From NCBI RefSeq assembly GCF_029542085.1, contig NZ_CP107036.1:1984001-2048000 (forward strand): 64,000 bases of DNA. Reading direction: 5' to 3'. Made by a program: the position numbers and the translations under genes. The DNA is from Sphingobacterium sp. ML3W. Its GTDB lineage: Bacteria > Bacteroidota > Bacteroidia > Sphingobacteriales > Sphingobacteriaceae. Below, one piece after another: positions 19,701-28,430 of this stretch. The notes beneath the pieces were generated by a model. The model searched no databases and was not told the origin of the DNA. It worked only from the letters and a program-made list of their open reading frames with translations. Within the stretch, counting starts at the first letter, position 1. Each line of letters begins with the position of its first letter.

Positions 19701-20770
19701 TAATGTTTAAAATTATTCTGAGCTGGCGGAAAATAGGCCAACCCATCGAAGTAGGATCCCAACCACAGTCCTCCTTCACGGTCTTTAAATATGTCATAAA
19801 CAAACTTATTATTTGAAAAAGAAAAGTCGGAAGTATTTAAATTTGAATATTGGAGATTTCCTTCAATATTATCATATATACCGACGCCATTATCCGAACT
19901 CACGATAAGTTTTCCAGGCTGGTATTCGCGCATGCCCTGAATATGGTATAATAGTGTATTCTGTCCAGATGGAGGAAAATGTAAAAAGGTCGAAGTAGAC
20001 TTATCAAAACGATCAATTCCTTGCTGAAAAGTACCAATCCACAAGTAGCCATAACTGTCTTCAAAAATTTTTTGAATTGAATTATCAGAAATACTTGTCG
20101 GTGATGCTGTTTTCTTAAAATGAGTAAAGCTATTGGTCTTTTTTGAGTATCGACTTAACCCTTGACTATAGGTTCCTATCCAGATATTTCGTTCACTATC
20201 TTCACACAGAGCGATAATACGATCTTCAAGAACAGTATTATTATTTAAGTTATTATGCGTATATCTGAGAAGTTTTTTCTTTTTTGATAAATAACGAAAT
20301 AAACCGTCTGTGGATGTACCTATCCAGATATCTCCTGATTTATCCTGAATAATTGTCAATACACGCCCGTTGATTGCTTCCCCTTTAGCAGTCTTCAAAA
20401 CAAACTTTTTAAAAGTATCCGAATAGGGATCATAGATATCAACACCGTTGTCCAGGGCAATCCATAGTTTTTGATCAGCGGCAATAAGGAGATCCATTAC
20501 ACTGTTACTGGAAATACAATTGGAGGACTTGCTGTCATACCTAAAACTTCTAAATCGCGTTCCGTCGAATCTATTAAGGCCATCGTTGGTTCCAATCCAG
20601 ATAAAACCTATCGAATCCTGTACAATGCTGTATATCCTATTAGACGACAGACCTTGATCCATTGTATAACTGCGCTTGTTAACTTGACTCCTAGGCTGAG
20701 CTAAAACATCGGTAAGAAGAAAGATATTTACTAGAATTCCAAAGAGAAAAACAATCTTTAAATATTTCAT
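16712..20770 (-). CDS. Hybrid two-component system sensor/regulator (HTCS)
   Basis: A protein of about 1352 residues that combines sensor and DNA-binding regulator in one chain. A signal anchor (MKYLKIVFLFGILVNIFLLT) is followed by periplasmic Reg_prop propeller repeats (about 30-650, many of the form GxIWIGTxxGLxRY), a Y_Y_Y domain (about 690-785) and a TM helix near 800. Next come HisKA with the phospho-acceptor His in IAHEIRTPLS (about 846), HATPase with DDGRGIG, and a receiver with the acceptor Asp in IVSDIMMEDMDG (about 1153). An AraC-type HTH occupies the last 110 residues. The ATG at 20770 is preferred over 20806 because it starts the signal anchor. It is the local regulator of the PUL, and its own upstream region carries a weaker version of the operator found at PUL promoters. 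Confidence 0.96.
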   Translation of the reverse strand: MKYLKIVFLFGILVNIFLLTDVLAQPRSQVNKRSYTMDQGLSSNRIYSIVQDSIGFIWIGTNDGLNRFDGTRFRSFRYDSKSSNCISSNSVMDLLIAADQKLWIALDNGVDIYDPYSDTFKKFVLKTAKGEAINGRVLTIIQDKSGDIWIGTSTDGLFRYLSKKKKLLRYTHNNLNNNTVLEDRIIALCEDSERNIWIGTYSQGLSRYSKKTNSFTHFKKTASPTSISDNSIQKIFEDSYGYLWIGTFQQGIDRFDKSTSTFLHFPPSGQNTLLYHIQGMREYQPGKLIVSSDNGVGIYDNIEGNLQYSNLNTSDFSFSNNKFVYDIFKDREGGLWLGSYFDGLAYFPPAQNNFKHYELKNSHGLGKVVNSILELDNGQFLVGTDDNGIHTFDSKTGKIVPFRSASDINATYYCIHDLLQEGDKLFTATYERGLEVIDLNTKAVKSYLHDPNDPSSIPSSRIFSLFKSSNGRIYIGTGSGVCYYNREQDNFVRLEPKFLVLAFAEDAENNIWIATNNKGLYKYNVKEKTYKKYEYNPANKSSLIRNTLTSLTSDANGNIWVGSNGYGLCRYDKKSDSFIRFEQLNLPNQIISSIVPDGNMFWVATNKGLVSMDNNGKNIKLYTKSNGLFNEQFTPQAFCLSSTGRLMFGTANGFCQFSPNKLVENKYVPPVVITSLSINNKVVSPQLPGSPISKPIELTSSLNLNYNQSTISVEFASLSYVDPSQTMYKYKLEGFDEEWHEVSRDANSITFTNLPAGKYKLLLKNTNSDHLWSDHSLQLDIKVNPHFLKSKPAIIIYCIVLIALIIFLIRYLLNRSEERHHEQIKKVELDAERQIYDSKLEFFTNIAHEIRTPLSLIIGPIEYISKSKEIKDNYGEYLSIVQLNYRRLYSLITQLLDFRKVDTGNYRLTYSFIDLTQLIDEVRSMFKIAAVQSNIKFETCMASDHLHLYSDKEALIKILSNLISNALKFAHENVTLSAYEENDWTVISIEDDGRGIGHAERENIFKAFYQVSENGSMFNSGIGVGLHLTKSLIEMLGGEIAVLDREEQKQGTNFLVKIPTRREQWDQKLDIAIPLDLQSVEPQEVIRNIEGYYEAHDMTIVNDKKTVLVVDDNIEVLEFLSKILTEEYFVITALNGLRALEILKEQTVDLIVSDIMMEDMDGLKLCRQIKRDIDISHIPIVLLSAKHDIETKLEGLEIGTDAYVEKPFSPFQLKAQLKNLLEKREELKKRYASTPNLEAKVTTHNKMDEEFIERCLAIINENLDDSGFSIEKLASEMAMSRTSLFSKVKAITGMTPNDFIKVTRLKEACKLLKEGKYRVTEIGYLVGFGSPSYFTKCFSKQFGMLPTDYVKM

Positions 20771-20981
20771 TACATCATCACCCAATTTAAACATCGTATT
20801 CTTCATCTTTTAAATTCTCTACACTAAGCAATATTTAGTTTAACATCAGTCTATATTTCAAATCTAAAATATAACTACAGCCCAAACTACTAGGATGTAA
20901 TTATATGAATCAGATATTAATTGCACCATTGGAAAGCTACAATTGTTCTTTTTTTACCTTTATAATTTACGGCTTAAAATA

Positions 20982-21046
20982 CAATAATCCGCATTTTAAC
21001 AGCTCACAACTAACAAAATCGTACAAAAAAATCACAATTCTGTACA
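20982..21046 (-). promoter_or_regulatory. HTCS operator/promoter A (upstream of the HTCS gene)
   Basis: In gene orientation, TGTACAGAATT (from 21046) and TGTACGATTTT (from 21025) lie 21 bp apart. At the spacing seen in the other four sites, the -7 position reads GATTATTG (20989-20982), a poor TAnnTTTG match, which would suit weak autoregulation. Confidence 0.6.
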
Positions 21047-21568
21047 AACTATCAATTTACCACTTCAATATTTCTACTGAAAATACAATCTCAATCACAT
21101 TGTCAAAATTTTAAATTGAACGATCCTTATAAAGATTTGTACGATTGTACTAAATCCGTATGAACTGGAAATTTTTTCCATCAAAAGAGGCTGTTTAAAA
21201 AGGTTGGATAGCCCCCTTTTTATTGATATTTTAACGTATACCTTATTCAGGAACTTTTCAAATATCCAATTCTCAGAGAGTTTGTTTTTACTTTTTTGAC
21301 ACCCTCTATTTTTATTCGATTAAATGAATCTCTTTACATGTCGTTTTAACTATTTGACTGTAAAAAGAGGTATTTAGATATTGTTGACCTAGATTTGTTA
21401 ATAGCCAATCCGTTTTTTGACGGTAATCTTCTTCATAACATTCTATTATCAATATTAAAAGCCAATTATTTCTATTTGATAAATGTTTCATTGCTCAAAA
21501 CTTGACAAAAACCGTACTCCTTCGATTCTTAATTTATTTGTTTCGCTTCATTTTAGCTCAATTTTCTA
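21047..21568. other. Gene-free stretch between GH3 and the HTCS promoter
   Basis: No gene is seen. An additional TGTACGATTGTAC motif at about 21138-21150 in the opposite orientation may be an extra half-site pair. No clean terminator for the GH3 gene was found. Confidence 0.4.
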
Positions 21569-23767
21569 TTATTTTAAACTAAATAGCATCTTGTCTAGAT
21601 TTTCACTATCTCCGCCAACCATAATCGTAAAATCTCCCTTTTCGACAATAAAATTTATATTATTATCATAGAAACCAAGTTCCTCATCCCTTATATCAAA
21701 AATGACGGTTTGCGTCATTCCCTTTTTCAAATTTATTTTTTGGAATCCTTTCAGTTCTTTCACCGGTCTTGTAACTGAAGCAGCCTCATCCCGGATATAA
21801 AGTTGGACGACTTCTTCTCCATCATATTGACCTATGTTTGTTACATCAACTGATACCTTGGCGTGAACACCTTTACCAAGATTGTCCGATATCAATTTAA
21901 GATTTGAATATTTAAAAGAGGTATAACTTTGTCCATAACCAAAAGGATAAGCTGGTTCAACTGGGGAGTCGATATATTTTGCCGCCCAATCACCAGGATA
22001 GGGACGTCCAGTGCTTTTATATTGGTAGTTTATGGGAACTTGCCCCATATTTCGAGGAAAAGTCATTGGAAGTTTGCCCGAAGGGTTATAATCACCCCAC
22101 AGAACATTACAAATGGCTGGGCCAGCTTCGCTTCCCAGCCACCATGTCAATAAAATATTAGGTGCTTGATCCCGCACTTCATTGAATATAACGGGACGTC
22201 CACACATAAGCAAAACTACAACAGGTTTTCCTGTTTTTATTAATCTAGAAACCAACTCTTGTTGCTGCGCAGCAATCGAAATATCTGTTTTGGAACGCAT
22301 CTCTCCCGACTCACTTGCTCTTTCGCCTATAGCTACAACGACGACATCTGATTTCTCAACCGCCAATAATGTACTATCGTAGTTCACAATCTTATTATTT
22401 CCCAGATCATAACCTTCAGCATAATTGACCTGTACTCCCCTATTTTTCATGGCTTCATGCAAAGTAATCACGTTATTAACATTAGCAGTAGACCAAGCTC
22501 CGCACATATCTTTTTTCGATTTGGCCAGTGGTCCGATCAATGCTATGCTTTTTAGATCTTTTTGAAAAGGAAGTATATTGTCACTCTTTTTTAACAGCAC
22601 GATGGAACGTTCAGATATTGATCGGGCGATGTCACGTGAACTTGCAGATTCCACAGTTTCTTTTTCACGATTTTCATCGCAATACCGAAAGGGATCTTCA
22701 AATAACCCTAGCTCAAATTTCTTATATAGAATTCTTTGCACGGCATCATCCACAACTTCTATTGAAACCTTTTTCTCTTTTACCAGATCCACTAGATTTT
22801 CGAAATAGCAATTAGAAACCATCTCCATATCCAGACCCGCTGAAATAGCTTTGATGGCAGCTTCTTTTTTATCAGCTGCAACACGATGGTTCATTAACTC
22901 ACCAACAGATCCCCAATCCGAAACGACAAAGCCTTTAAAATGCCATTTCTCTTTCAATAGGTTTCTCAGCAAAAAGGGGTTAGCGGTGGAAGGTATATTA
23001 TTAAAATCATTGAAAGCACTCATAAATGTCGCAGCACCAGCCTCTGCTGCTGCCTTATATGGAGGCATATAGAAGTTTGCAAAATGACCCATTGACATAT
23101 CAACACTATTATAATCTTTTCCTGCAATCGGAGCGCCATAACCTGCAAAGTGTTTAACACAGGCCATAATAGTGTTTGTATTTGAAAGGTTATCGCCTTG
23201 TAGTCCCCTGACACGTGCTACAGCTACCTGAGAACCGTAAAACGGATCTTCACCTGCTCCTTCCAAAACACGGCCCCAGCGGGCATCCCAACTAATGTCG
23301 ACCATAGGCGCAAATGTCCAGTTCAATCCCGCCGCAGCAGCGGCAGTTCCTGTCCAATGGGCTCCTTTTTGGATCAAATCCAGATCAAAGCTAGCCGCTT
23401 CACCTAAGGGAATAGGAAAGCCTGTGCGAAAGCCGTGAATAACATCCATACCAAATACTAGCGGTATTTTTAACCGCGATTGCATCGCAGCCTCTTGATA
23501 CTTGCGGATATTCTTTACGCCACTGACATTAAGCACTGAGCCAATTCTTCCCTGAGCAATGACTTTTAAACTCCCAATATTACTCCCATTCGGTCCAGTC
23601 GCAAATCCTCCTGCAACCTGCCATAGTTGCCCGACTTTCTCCTCGAGCGTCATTTTTTTCATCAAACCGGAAACAAAACGCTCTTTCTCTCTTTCTTTAG
23701 ATTTAATATTTTGCGCGACTATTAAATTAGAATATAAAATACAGCACAAAAAAATCATTTTTTTCAT
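21569..23767 (-). CDS. bglX: Glycoside hydrolase family 3 beta-glucosidase
   Basis: A 732-residue exported enzyme. A signal peptide (MKKMIFLCCILYSNLIVAQ) precedes the GH3 N-terminal barrel (MTLEEKVGQLWQ, VFGMDVIHGFRTGFPIP, NWTFAPMVDISWDARWGR, CVKHFAGYG). The catalytic nucleophile Asp lies in GFVVSDWGSV (about residue 284). A C-terminal alpha/beta sandwich (SIALIGPLA) and a terminal Fn3-like domain (YIRDEAASVTRPVKELKGF) follow. The length fits BglX-type periplasmic beta-glucosidases, which remove terminal glucose from oligosaccharides; the exact substrate is not known. It follows a decayed ORF and an HTCS-type promoter (24194-24258). Confidence 0.93.
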   Translation of the reverse strand: MKKMIFLCCILYSNLIVAQNIKSKEREKERFVSGLMKKMTLEEKVGQLWQVAGGFATGPNGSNIGSLKVIAQGRIGSVLNVSGVKNIRKYQEAAMQSRLKIPLVFGMDVIHGFRTGFPIPLGEAASFDLDLIQKGAHWTGTAAAAAGLNWTFAPMVDISWDARWGRVLEGAGEDPFYGSQVAVARVRGLQGDNLSNTNTIMACVKHFAGYGAPIAGKDYNSVDMSMGHFANFYMPPYKAAAEAGAATFMSAFNDFNNIPSTANPFLLRNLLKEKWHFKGFVVSDWGSVGELMNHRVAADKKEAAIKAISAGLDMEMVSNCYFENLVDLVKEKKVSIEVVDDAVQRILYKKFELGLFEDPFRYCDENREKETVESASSRDIARSISERSIVLLKKSDNILPFQKDLKSIALIGPLAKSKKDMCGAWSTANVNNVITLHEAMKNRGVQVNYAEGYDLGNNKIVNYDSTLLAVEKSDVVVVAIGERASESGEMRSKTDISIAAQQQELVSRLIKTGKPVVVLLMCGRPVIFNEVRDQAPNILLTWWLGSEAGPAICNVLWGDYNPSGKLPMTFPRNMGQVPINYQYKSTGRPYPGDWAAKYIDSPVEPAYPFGYGQSYTSFKYSNLKLISDNLGKGVHAKVSVDVTNIGQYDGEEVVQLYIRDEAASVTRPVKELKGFQKINLKKGMTQTVIFDIRDEELGFYDNNINFIVEKGDFTIMVGGDSENLDKMLFSLK

Positions 23768-23865
23768 TATCTTTTTTTTAAATTAAGGTGTATAAAGGTA
23801 TACATTGGAAATATGAACTATCTTCTCTTTATTCATATAGTTACCGTTTCATATAATTTGCATTG

Positions 23866-24189
23866 TTACTCTTTTTTTGATTCGTATTTCATATAATATT
23901 CAATCTTCGAAATTAATCTCCCACATTGAATGTCATAATAGTCCCCGGTCCCCTGATATCTATAATTTTTTAGTGTTGGGACTGTTCCATCCCGCCAGCG
24001 TAACATTAGATTTGTCCTTCCACTAACCGATTTAACCTTTTTCCCAAATAAAACACGGTCATCGTTTCCCGTTGCCACAGGTGGTTTGGTTGATCTATCA
24101 TTCATCAGATCGATACAATCTGCTGCCACAAGGCGGAACCAACTGTGTTTTTCATAAGCAAATGGTGTTATAATTAGGTATTGAAATTT
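23866..24189 (-). pseudogene. Unrecognised gene remnant in the GH3 leader
   Basis: A 107-codon open frame with no ATG runs from an upstream TAG to a stop at 23866. It encodes a protein-like sequence (TPFAYEKHSWFRLVAADCID, then GRTNLMLRWRDGTVPTLKNY, then YQGTGDYYDIQCGRLI) that looks like the C-terminal part of a secreted protein. Only a GTG-initiated 87-residue version is available. I do not recognise the family. It begins almost at the predicted transcription start of the HTCS promoter E, so it may be what is left of the first gene of that operon after a deletion. Confidence 0.45.
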
Positions 24190-24193
24190 CTAC

Positions 24194-24258
24194 CAAATAT
24201 CAGCCCATACGCTTATTTTTGTTAACAAAATAGTCCCAAAAAACAGTAAAATCGTACA
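24194..24258 (-). promoter_or_regulatory. HTCS operator/promoter E (upstream of the remnant and GH3)
   Basis: In gene orientation, TGTACGATTTTAC (from 24258) and a degenerate GGGACTATTTT (from 24237) are 21 bp apart. A GATATTTG box lies at 24201-24194, the same distance downstream as in sites B, C and D. Confidence 0.7.
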
Positions 24259-24319
24259 AATACCGATTTTCCAGAGTGTTTAAAGTTTATTCTTGACATT
24301 TTCTACTGTTATTAAAATA

Positions 24320-24353
24320 AATGACCAAAATGAATTACTTCATTTTGGTCATT
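24320..24353 (-). terminator. Terminator of the GH97-to-GH2 operon
   Basis: A 14-bp perfect stem (24320-24333 with 24340-24353) lies 37 bp past the GH2 stop and separates this operon from promoter E. Confidence 0.8.
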
Positions 24354-24389
24354 ACACTTCTATTCGTGTTCAAAAACTCAATCTCTCAC

Positions 24390-27251
24390 CTAGTCCTCAT
24401 ACGAAATGTTTTTCACTTCTTTAATATCTTTTGAAGTGATATCGGCTGTAAATAGTTCTTGTAGCGATTTTTGGCTTATCTTATTTGCTGGTTTAAAATC
24501 TTCAGAAGACATATATTCGATTATGCTATTATATAGCTGGCGGGTTTCTGGCTTATCCATCGACGCTTCCAGGTCGGACATACAAACCAATAGCTTGCCT
24601 TCGCCAACTTTAAATTCAAAAATAAGCCCTAAACGGTGGTTACGTTCAACATTATCGATCACCTGAACAATGGGTTTATAGCCAGATGGCATACGGTCCA
24701 TAATCAGCGGATAGCTCTTTTTAATGATTGGATACCACTGCCAATTGGTATGCGCATCAGTTGGAAAAGATTTAAACAGTGGATGTTGTGGATCGGCTAG
24801 AATTCCCAAAGTTCCCGGCGATGCCGGTTTACCAATACGATCACATATACCTTTAAACATTCGGTAATTCCAATAATCTGTCTGGAACAATCCTCCAACA
24901 GTATGTCCGGGATAATCTTCCTTCTGTGGAAACCATAATACACGTTGACCTTTTTCCAATGCAGACATCATCTTTTCGTCCAGCTTTTTATGGACTTTTA
25001 TTCCTTTTTGTTCAGTGGAAACAATGTCTTTATCGGGATATAACCAGAGTGAATAGCTATTTTTATATTCGGTTCCCTCGATCGATAAGCTTAAAGTCAA
25101 CTCCACTGCATTCTGGAGTTCAGAAACATTCGGCCTAATGTTTCCCAATGCTAATAATCCCCTTGAATCGCTCGATATCAATACCTGTCCATTGTCAACC
25201 TTTTGACCATTTTTCGTTTTCAACGTCCAGATCAGATTCCGATTTTTGAGTGCTATGTTCGAATAATTTGCAATTTTTAAAATACCATTAAGCCCTTCTT
25301 TATTAGTCCAACAGAATTTCTCTGCAACGAATAAAGGTACTGCGTCATTACAGAATTCCCGCCACTCTTCGGCCTTTATTAATCCTTTGCTCTCCATAAA
25401 TGCATCAAGGATTCCGACATAGGCCGAACCTTGCCCAGGATAATCCTGTATGTCCAAAAGCTGAAAACCACCGAAATCTTTTGTACGTAGATCCATTTCA
25501 ATATCGGCTTTATACAACAAAGCCGCCCAACGGCCAGACGCTTTGAAAAAATCGGCTGCCTGATCTCCCATTCCCGCCTGTTCCAGTCTTTTACGGAATA
25601 TGGATAAATTATCTGCCCGAAGAACGCCAGTGTATTTGCCGATCTCCGTATAATTGGGATAAACCTGAAACTGTCCCGTTTCGTGGCTGATCACGGGAAC
25701 CGTGATAGCAGAAATCGCCGCTGAAAAATCTACCGTGGAATTTGGATAGGTATTATTTATAATGCCGCCTTCAGGCGCATCAGCAAATGAAAAAGATCCT
25801 CTAGTATGTGTTTCGTACATTTTTCCACCACCAATTCTACAGGTAACCAAATAGTCTTCTCCCGGTACTTGCCCTTTAAAACCCAAAAAGTTATTTGAAC
25901 CTAGAGCATACACATGTCGATTATCCACTTTCCTGAATTTTTCGACAAATTCCTGCATCAGATCGAGATCTCCAGAAAGCTCATTGCCTAAGGCAAACAT
26001 TACAAATGAGGCGTGGTTACCATATTCCTTTTGGATCGAGATGCCCTCTTTCGCTAAAAATCTAGTTAAATATTCTTCGCTTCGCTTTAGGCCTCCCCAA
26101 AATGGTAATTCGGGCTGTAGATATATACCTGCAATGTCTGCTGCTTCAAAACACGCCTTAGGTGGGCACCAGGAATGAAATCGAACATGATTGATTCCAT
26201 ATTCCTTACAAATCCGGAAATAGCGCTGCCAAGAAGCCAAGTCCATAGGGACGTGCCCGGTGAGGGGAAAAACGCAAGCATCGTGTTTTCCTCTTAAAAA
26301 AGTAGTCTGCCCATTGATAGCAAATTGGGTACCTGAAGTTTTAAAATCCCGAAGCCCAAAACTCTCAATTTGTTTGTCATGGCCTTTGATCTTTGCCTCC
26401 ATTGCATACAGTACGGGTGTAAATTCACTCCATAACAAGGCGTCTTTTCCCAAATGATATATTACAGTGTAAATTCCTTTTCCTTTTTCTAAAGCGATTT
26501 TAAGTAAAGGAGCTTCATGTGAACGTCTTGTGTTCCAAGCCTTCGCATGCAACTCTAGCTGCATTCCTTTTCTTAACTTCTCCGGATCCGATATTTCAAC
26601 TGTGATCTCCGCCTTTTTCTGAAGTGCATCAGGAGCGATATGTAAAGACTGAATATGGATCTGATCCTTGGCTTCTAAAAACAAATCCCCAATAATCCCA
26701 TTCCAGTTCGTCTGTGTAGCTTCCGTATAGGCATGGGAGCTTGAAAGAAGTTGCTTGGGAACACTCTGACCGTTGTCTACCATAATTGTGATATCATGTA
26801 CTCCGGGAGATAAAAAAGCTGAAAGATCATATACCTGTGCGGTAGAGATATTATCGCTGCCGCCAACTAATTTATCATCTACCCATACCTGTGTAGGCTT
26901 AGTACGCTCCAAAGTCATTGTGACCACCTTTTTATCCCAAGATTTCGGAATAGTCACAGATTTCCGGTACCAGGCTTTGCCCATATATTTATAATTCCTT
27001 GATAACTGGGAGGTTTCAGTTGTCAGGTTATTCTCTTTTCCTTTTTTGTTGGTATCTGTTGTTCCAGGAAGTGTAATCTGTTCCGACAACCCTGCAGCTT
27101 TATTATTGCTAGTTTTCGACTTCGATGGTTCCTCAAACTGAAATTGCCAGGTACCACTGAGATCGATTCTTGATCGTTCTTCCTTTTTTTGACCAAAGGC
27201 AAAAAAACTGTTGGCAAAGAGCACAAAGAAAATTATTGGTGTATATTTCAT
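24390..27251 (-). CDS. Glycoside hydrolase family 2 enzyme (beta-galactosidase/glucuronidase-like)
   Basis: A 953-residue exported protein. The signal peptide (MKYTPIIFFVLFANSFFAFG) is followed by the GH2 sugar-binding jelly roll (LSGTWQFQFEEP, KAWYRKSVTIP, VWVDDKLVGG), an Ig-like domain and a TIM barrel with FLRGKHDACVFPLTGH and GINHVRFHSWCPP. The acid/base Glu lies in FALGNELSG (about 423) and the nucleophile Glu in VISHETGQF (about 523). A long C-terminal part (about 600-953) is unlike classical LacZ. Family GH2 is secure; the sugar cleaved is not. It is the last gene of the long PUL operon, 34 bp after a metallopeptidase gene. Confidence 0.9.
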   Translation of the reverse strand: MKYTPIIFFVLFANSFFAFGQKKEERSRIDLSGTWQFQFEEPSKSKTSNNKAAGLSEQITLPGTTDTNKKGKENNLTTETSQLSRNYKYMGKAWYRKSVTIPKSWDKKVVTMTLERTKPTQVWVDDKLVGGSDNISTAQVYDLSAFLSPGVHDITIMVDNGQSVPKQLLSSSHAYTEATQTNWNGIIGDLFLEAKDQIHIQSLHIAPDALQKKAEITVEISDPEKLRKGMQLELHAKAWNTRRSHEAPLLKIALEKGKGIYTVIYHLGKDALLWSEFTPVLYAMEAKIKGHDKQIESFGLRDFKTSGTQFAINGQTTFLRGKHDACVFPLTGHVPMDLASWQRYFRICKEYGINHVRFHSWCPPKACFEAADIAGIYLQPELPFWGGLKRSEEYLTRFLAKEGISIQKEYGNHASFVMFALGNELSGDLDLMQEFVEKFRKVDNRHVYALGSNNFLGFKGQVPGEDYLVTCRIGGGKMYETHTRGSFSFADAPEGGIINNTYPNSTVDFSAAISAITVPVISHETGQFQVYPNYTEIGKYTGVLRADNLSIFRKRLEQAGMGDQAADFFKASGRWAALLYKADIEMDLRTKDFGGFQLLDIQDYPGQGSAYVGILDAFMESKGLIKAEEWREFCNDAVPLFVAEKFCWTNKEGLNGILKIANYSNIALKNRNLIWTLKTKNGQKVDNGQVLISSDSRGLLALGNIRPNVSELQNAVELTLSLSIEGTEYKNSYSLWLYPDKDIVSTEQKGIKVHKKLDEKMMSALEKGQRVLWFPQKEDYPGHTVGGLFQTDYWNYRMFKGICDRIGKPASPGTLGILADPQHPLFKSFPTDAHTNWQWYPIIKKSYPLIMDRMPSGYKPIVQVIDNVERNHRLGLIFEFKVGEGKLLVCMSDLEASMDKPETRQLYNSIIEYMSSEDFKPANKISQKSLQELFTADITSKDIKEVKNISYED

Positions 27252-27285
27252 CTGACTGATTTAATTGCATGTATATTATTTCTAT

Positions 27286-28386
27286 CTAAAATTCTATAGT
27301 CGCTTCATGTATTTTACCACCTTTTAGCTTGGTTATCTGCGTTTGCCAGTCTGGTATCCAAATATATTTCTTTTGCCCTTTATATTCGGCTTCAACAATA
27401 AAACTAAACCAATATCCATAAGGGAATTCATCATTGGGTGGTATTCCGATATCGCCACGATCGGGATGATATAATTTATAAACATCCTTGATCTCCACTT
27501 GGCCGGCCTTATCTGTTGAAAATGTACGGAATGGCTTAGGATAAACATCCCTATTATTCTTTTTACCTCCAGCCCTCGTGCCGTAAAAATTAATCTTTAC
27601 ATTCTTTTTGCTTTTTCCCTTGACTAAAACCTTGACCCGAAGCATATCGGGAAAGATCTTTTTATTTAAGTCTTTTTCCAATTGTTTCTGATGAGCCGTG
27701 TAATTGAATAATGCCGAACAATATTCATCCCAAACATGATCCTGAGCATAGCGCATCACACTATGCGGCGGAGTCAGATCAATATGATTTATAGAATTAT
27801 CTTTTGCTTTTATAATATATTGATACAGGTCGGTTGCACCACGAAAATGTCCATATTCATGGCCAAGATCTCCATAGACGCCATGTTCAGGTGGCCTTTT
27901 AGAAAAAATATCGCCATTCTTTTGCTGCTCTGCCAAAGTTTTAAAGCAGGCGACAACAGCCTGCCTACTTCTACCACTGCCACACCACATCCCATTACTC
28001 TTCGCATTCAGCGCAAAAAACACAACAAAATCAAATTTCACAGTATCTATTATTCCCGAGGCTTCTTTTATGTTTTTATCATAATTGTCCTGATCCCCCA
28101 TATTATCGAAAATTTTCACTTCCGTTGGGACGAATCGAAAATAATAATCGAACGAGTTGGGGCTTTCATTCCAGAAAGAAGTTGTATGGGCGAACATTTC
28201 TTGAAGGTTCCTCTTAAAAGTTTCTTCCCCGCCATATCTTGCCAGATCTTCCTTTTCCACCCAAACTTGCGCCCTATAAGTAATTGTATCTTTTTTAACT
28301 CGGCTGTTTACTGGAGCGGCCATGGAACTATTGACACAAAAACAGTAAACTAAAAAAAGATATAATAAGATATTTCTATACATCAC
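27286..28386 (-). CDS. Secreted metzincin-like metallopeptidase, paralogue 1
   Basis: A 366-residue protein with a signal peptide (NILLYLFLVYCFCVNSSMA) and no lipobox. The motif HEYGHFRGATD (about residue 175) fits the HExxHxxGxxD zinc signature, with Asp as third ligand as in snapalysin-like metzincins. A downstream MRYAQ could serve as the Met-turn. The C-terminal part (about 240-366) resembles a beta-sandwich carrying INFYGTRAGG. The protein is clearly homologous to the next upstream gene (shared GHxRGxTDLYQYII, YGxRAGG, RDxYPxPF, PYGxWFxFxVE). Activity is inferred from the motif; the target is unknown. Confidence 0.75.
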   Translation of the reverse strand: MMYRNILLYLFLVYCFCVNSSMAAPVNSRVKKDTITYRAQVWVEKEDLARYGGEETFKRNLQEMFAHTTSFWNESPNSFDYYFRFVPTEVKIFDNMGDQDNYDKNIKEASGIIDTVKFDFVVFFALNAKSNGMWCGSGRSRQAVVACFKTLAEQQKNGDIFSKRPPEHGVYGDLGHEYGHFRGATDLYQYIIKAKDNSINHIDLTPPHSVMRYAQDHVWDEYCSALFNYTAHQKQLEKDLNKKIFPDMLRVKVLVKGKSKKNVKINFYGTRAGGKKNNRDVYPKPFRTFSTDKAGQVEIKDVYKLYHPDRGDIGIPPNDEFPYGYWFSFIVEAEYKGQKKYIWIPDWQTQITKLKGGKIHEATIEF

Positions 28387-28397
28387 ATAAATTTAAT

Positions 28398-28424
28398 ATG
28401 GCTCGCAGCACCATAGCGAGCCAT
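28398..28424 (-). repeat. Intercistronic hairpin
   Basis: ATGGCTCGC (28398-28406) pairs with GCGAGCCAT (28416-28424). It fills the 44-bp gap between the two metallopeptidase genes and has no T run, so it is more likely an mRNA processing or stability element than a terminator. Confidence 0.6.
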
Positions 28425-28430
28425 GAATGT

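Noticed and set aside
21180-21225. Possible terminator or insertion-sequence end after GH3 (AGAGGCTGTTTAAAAAGG)
   Set aside because: Pairing is poor, and no transposase or second end was found.
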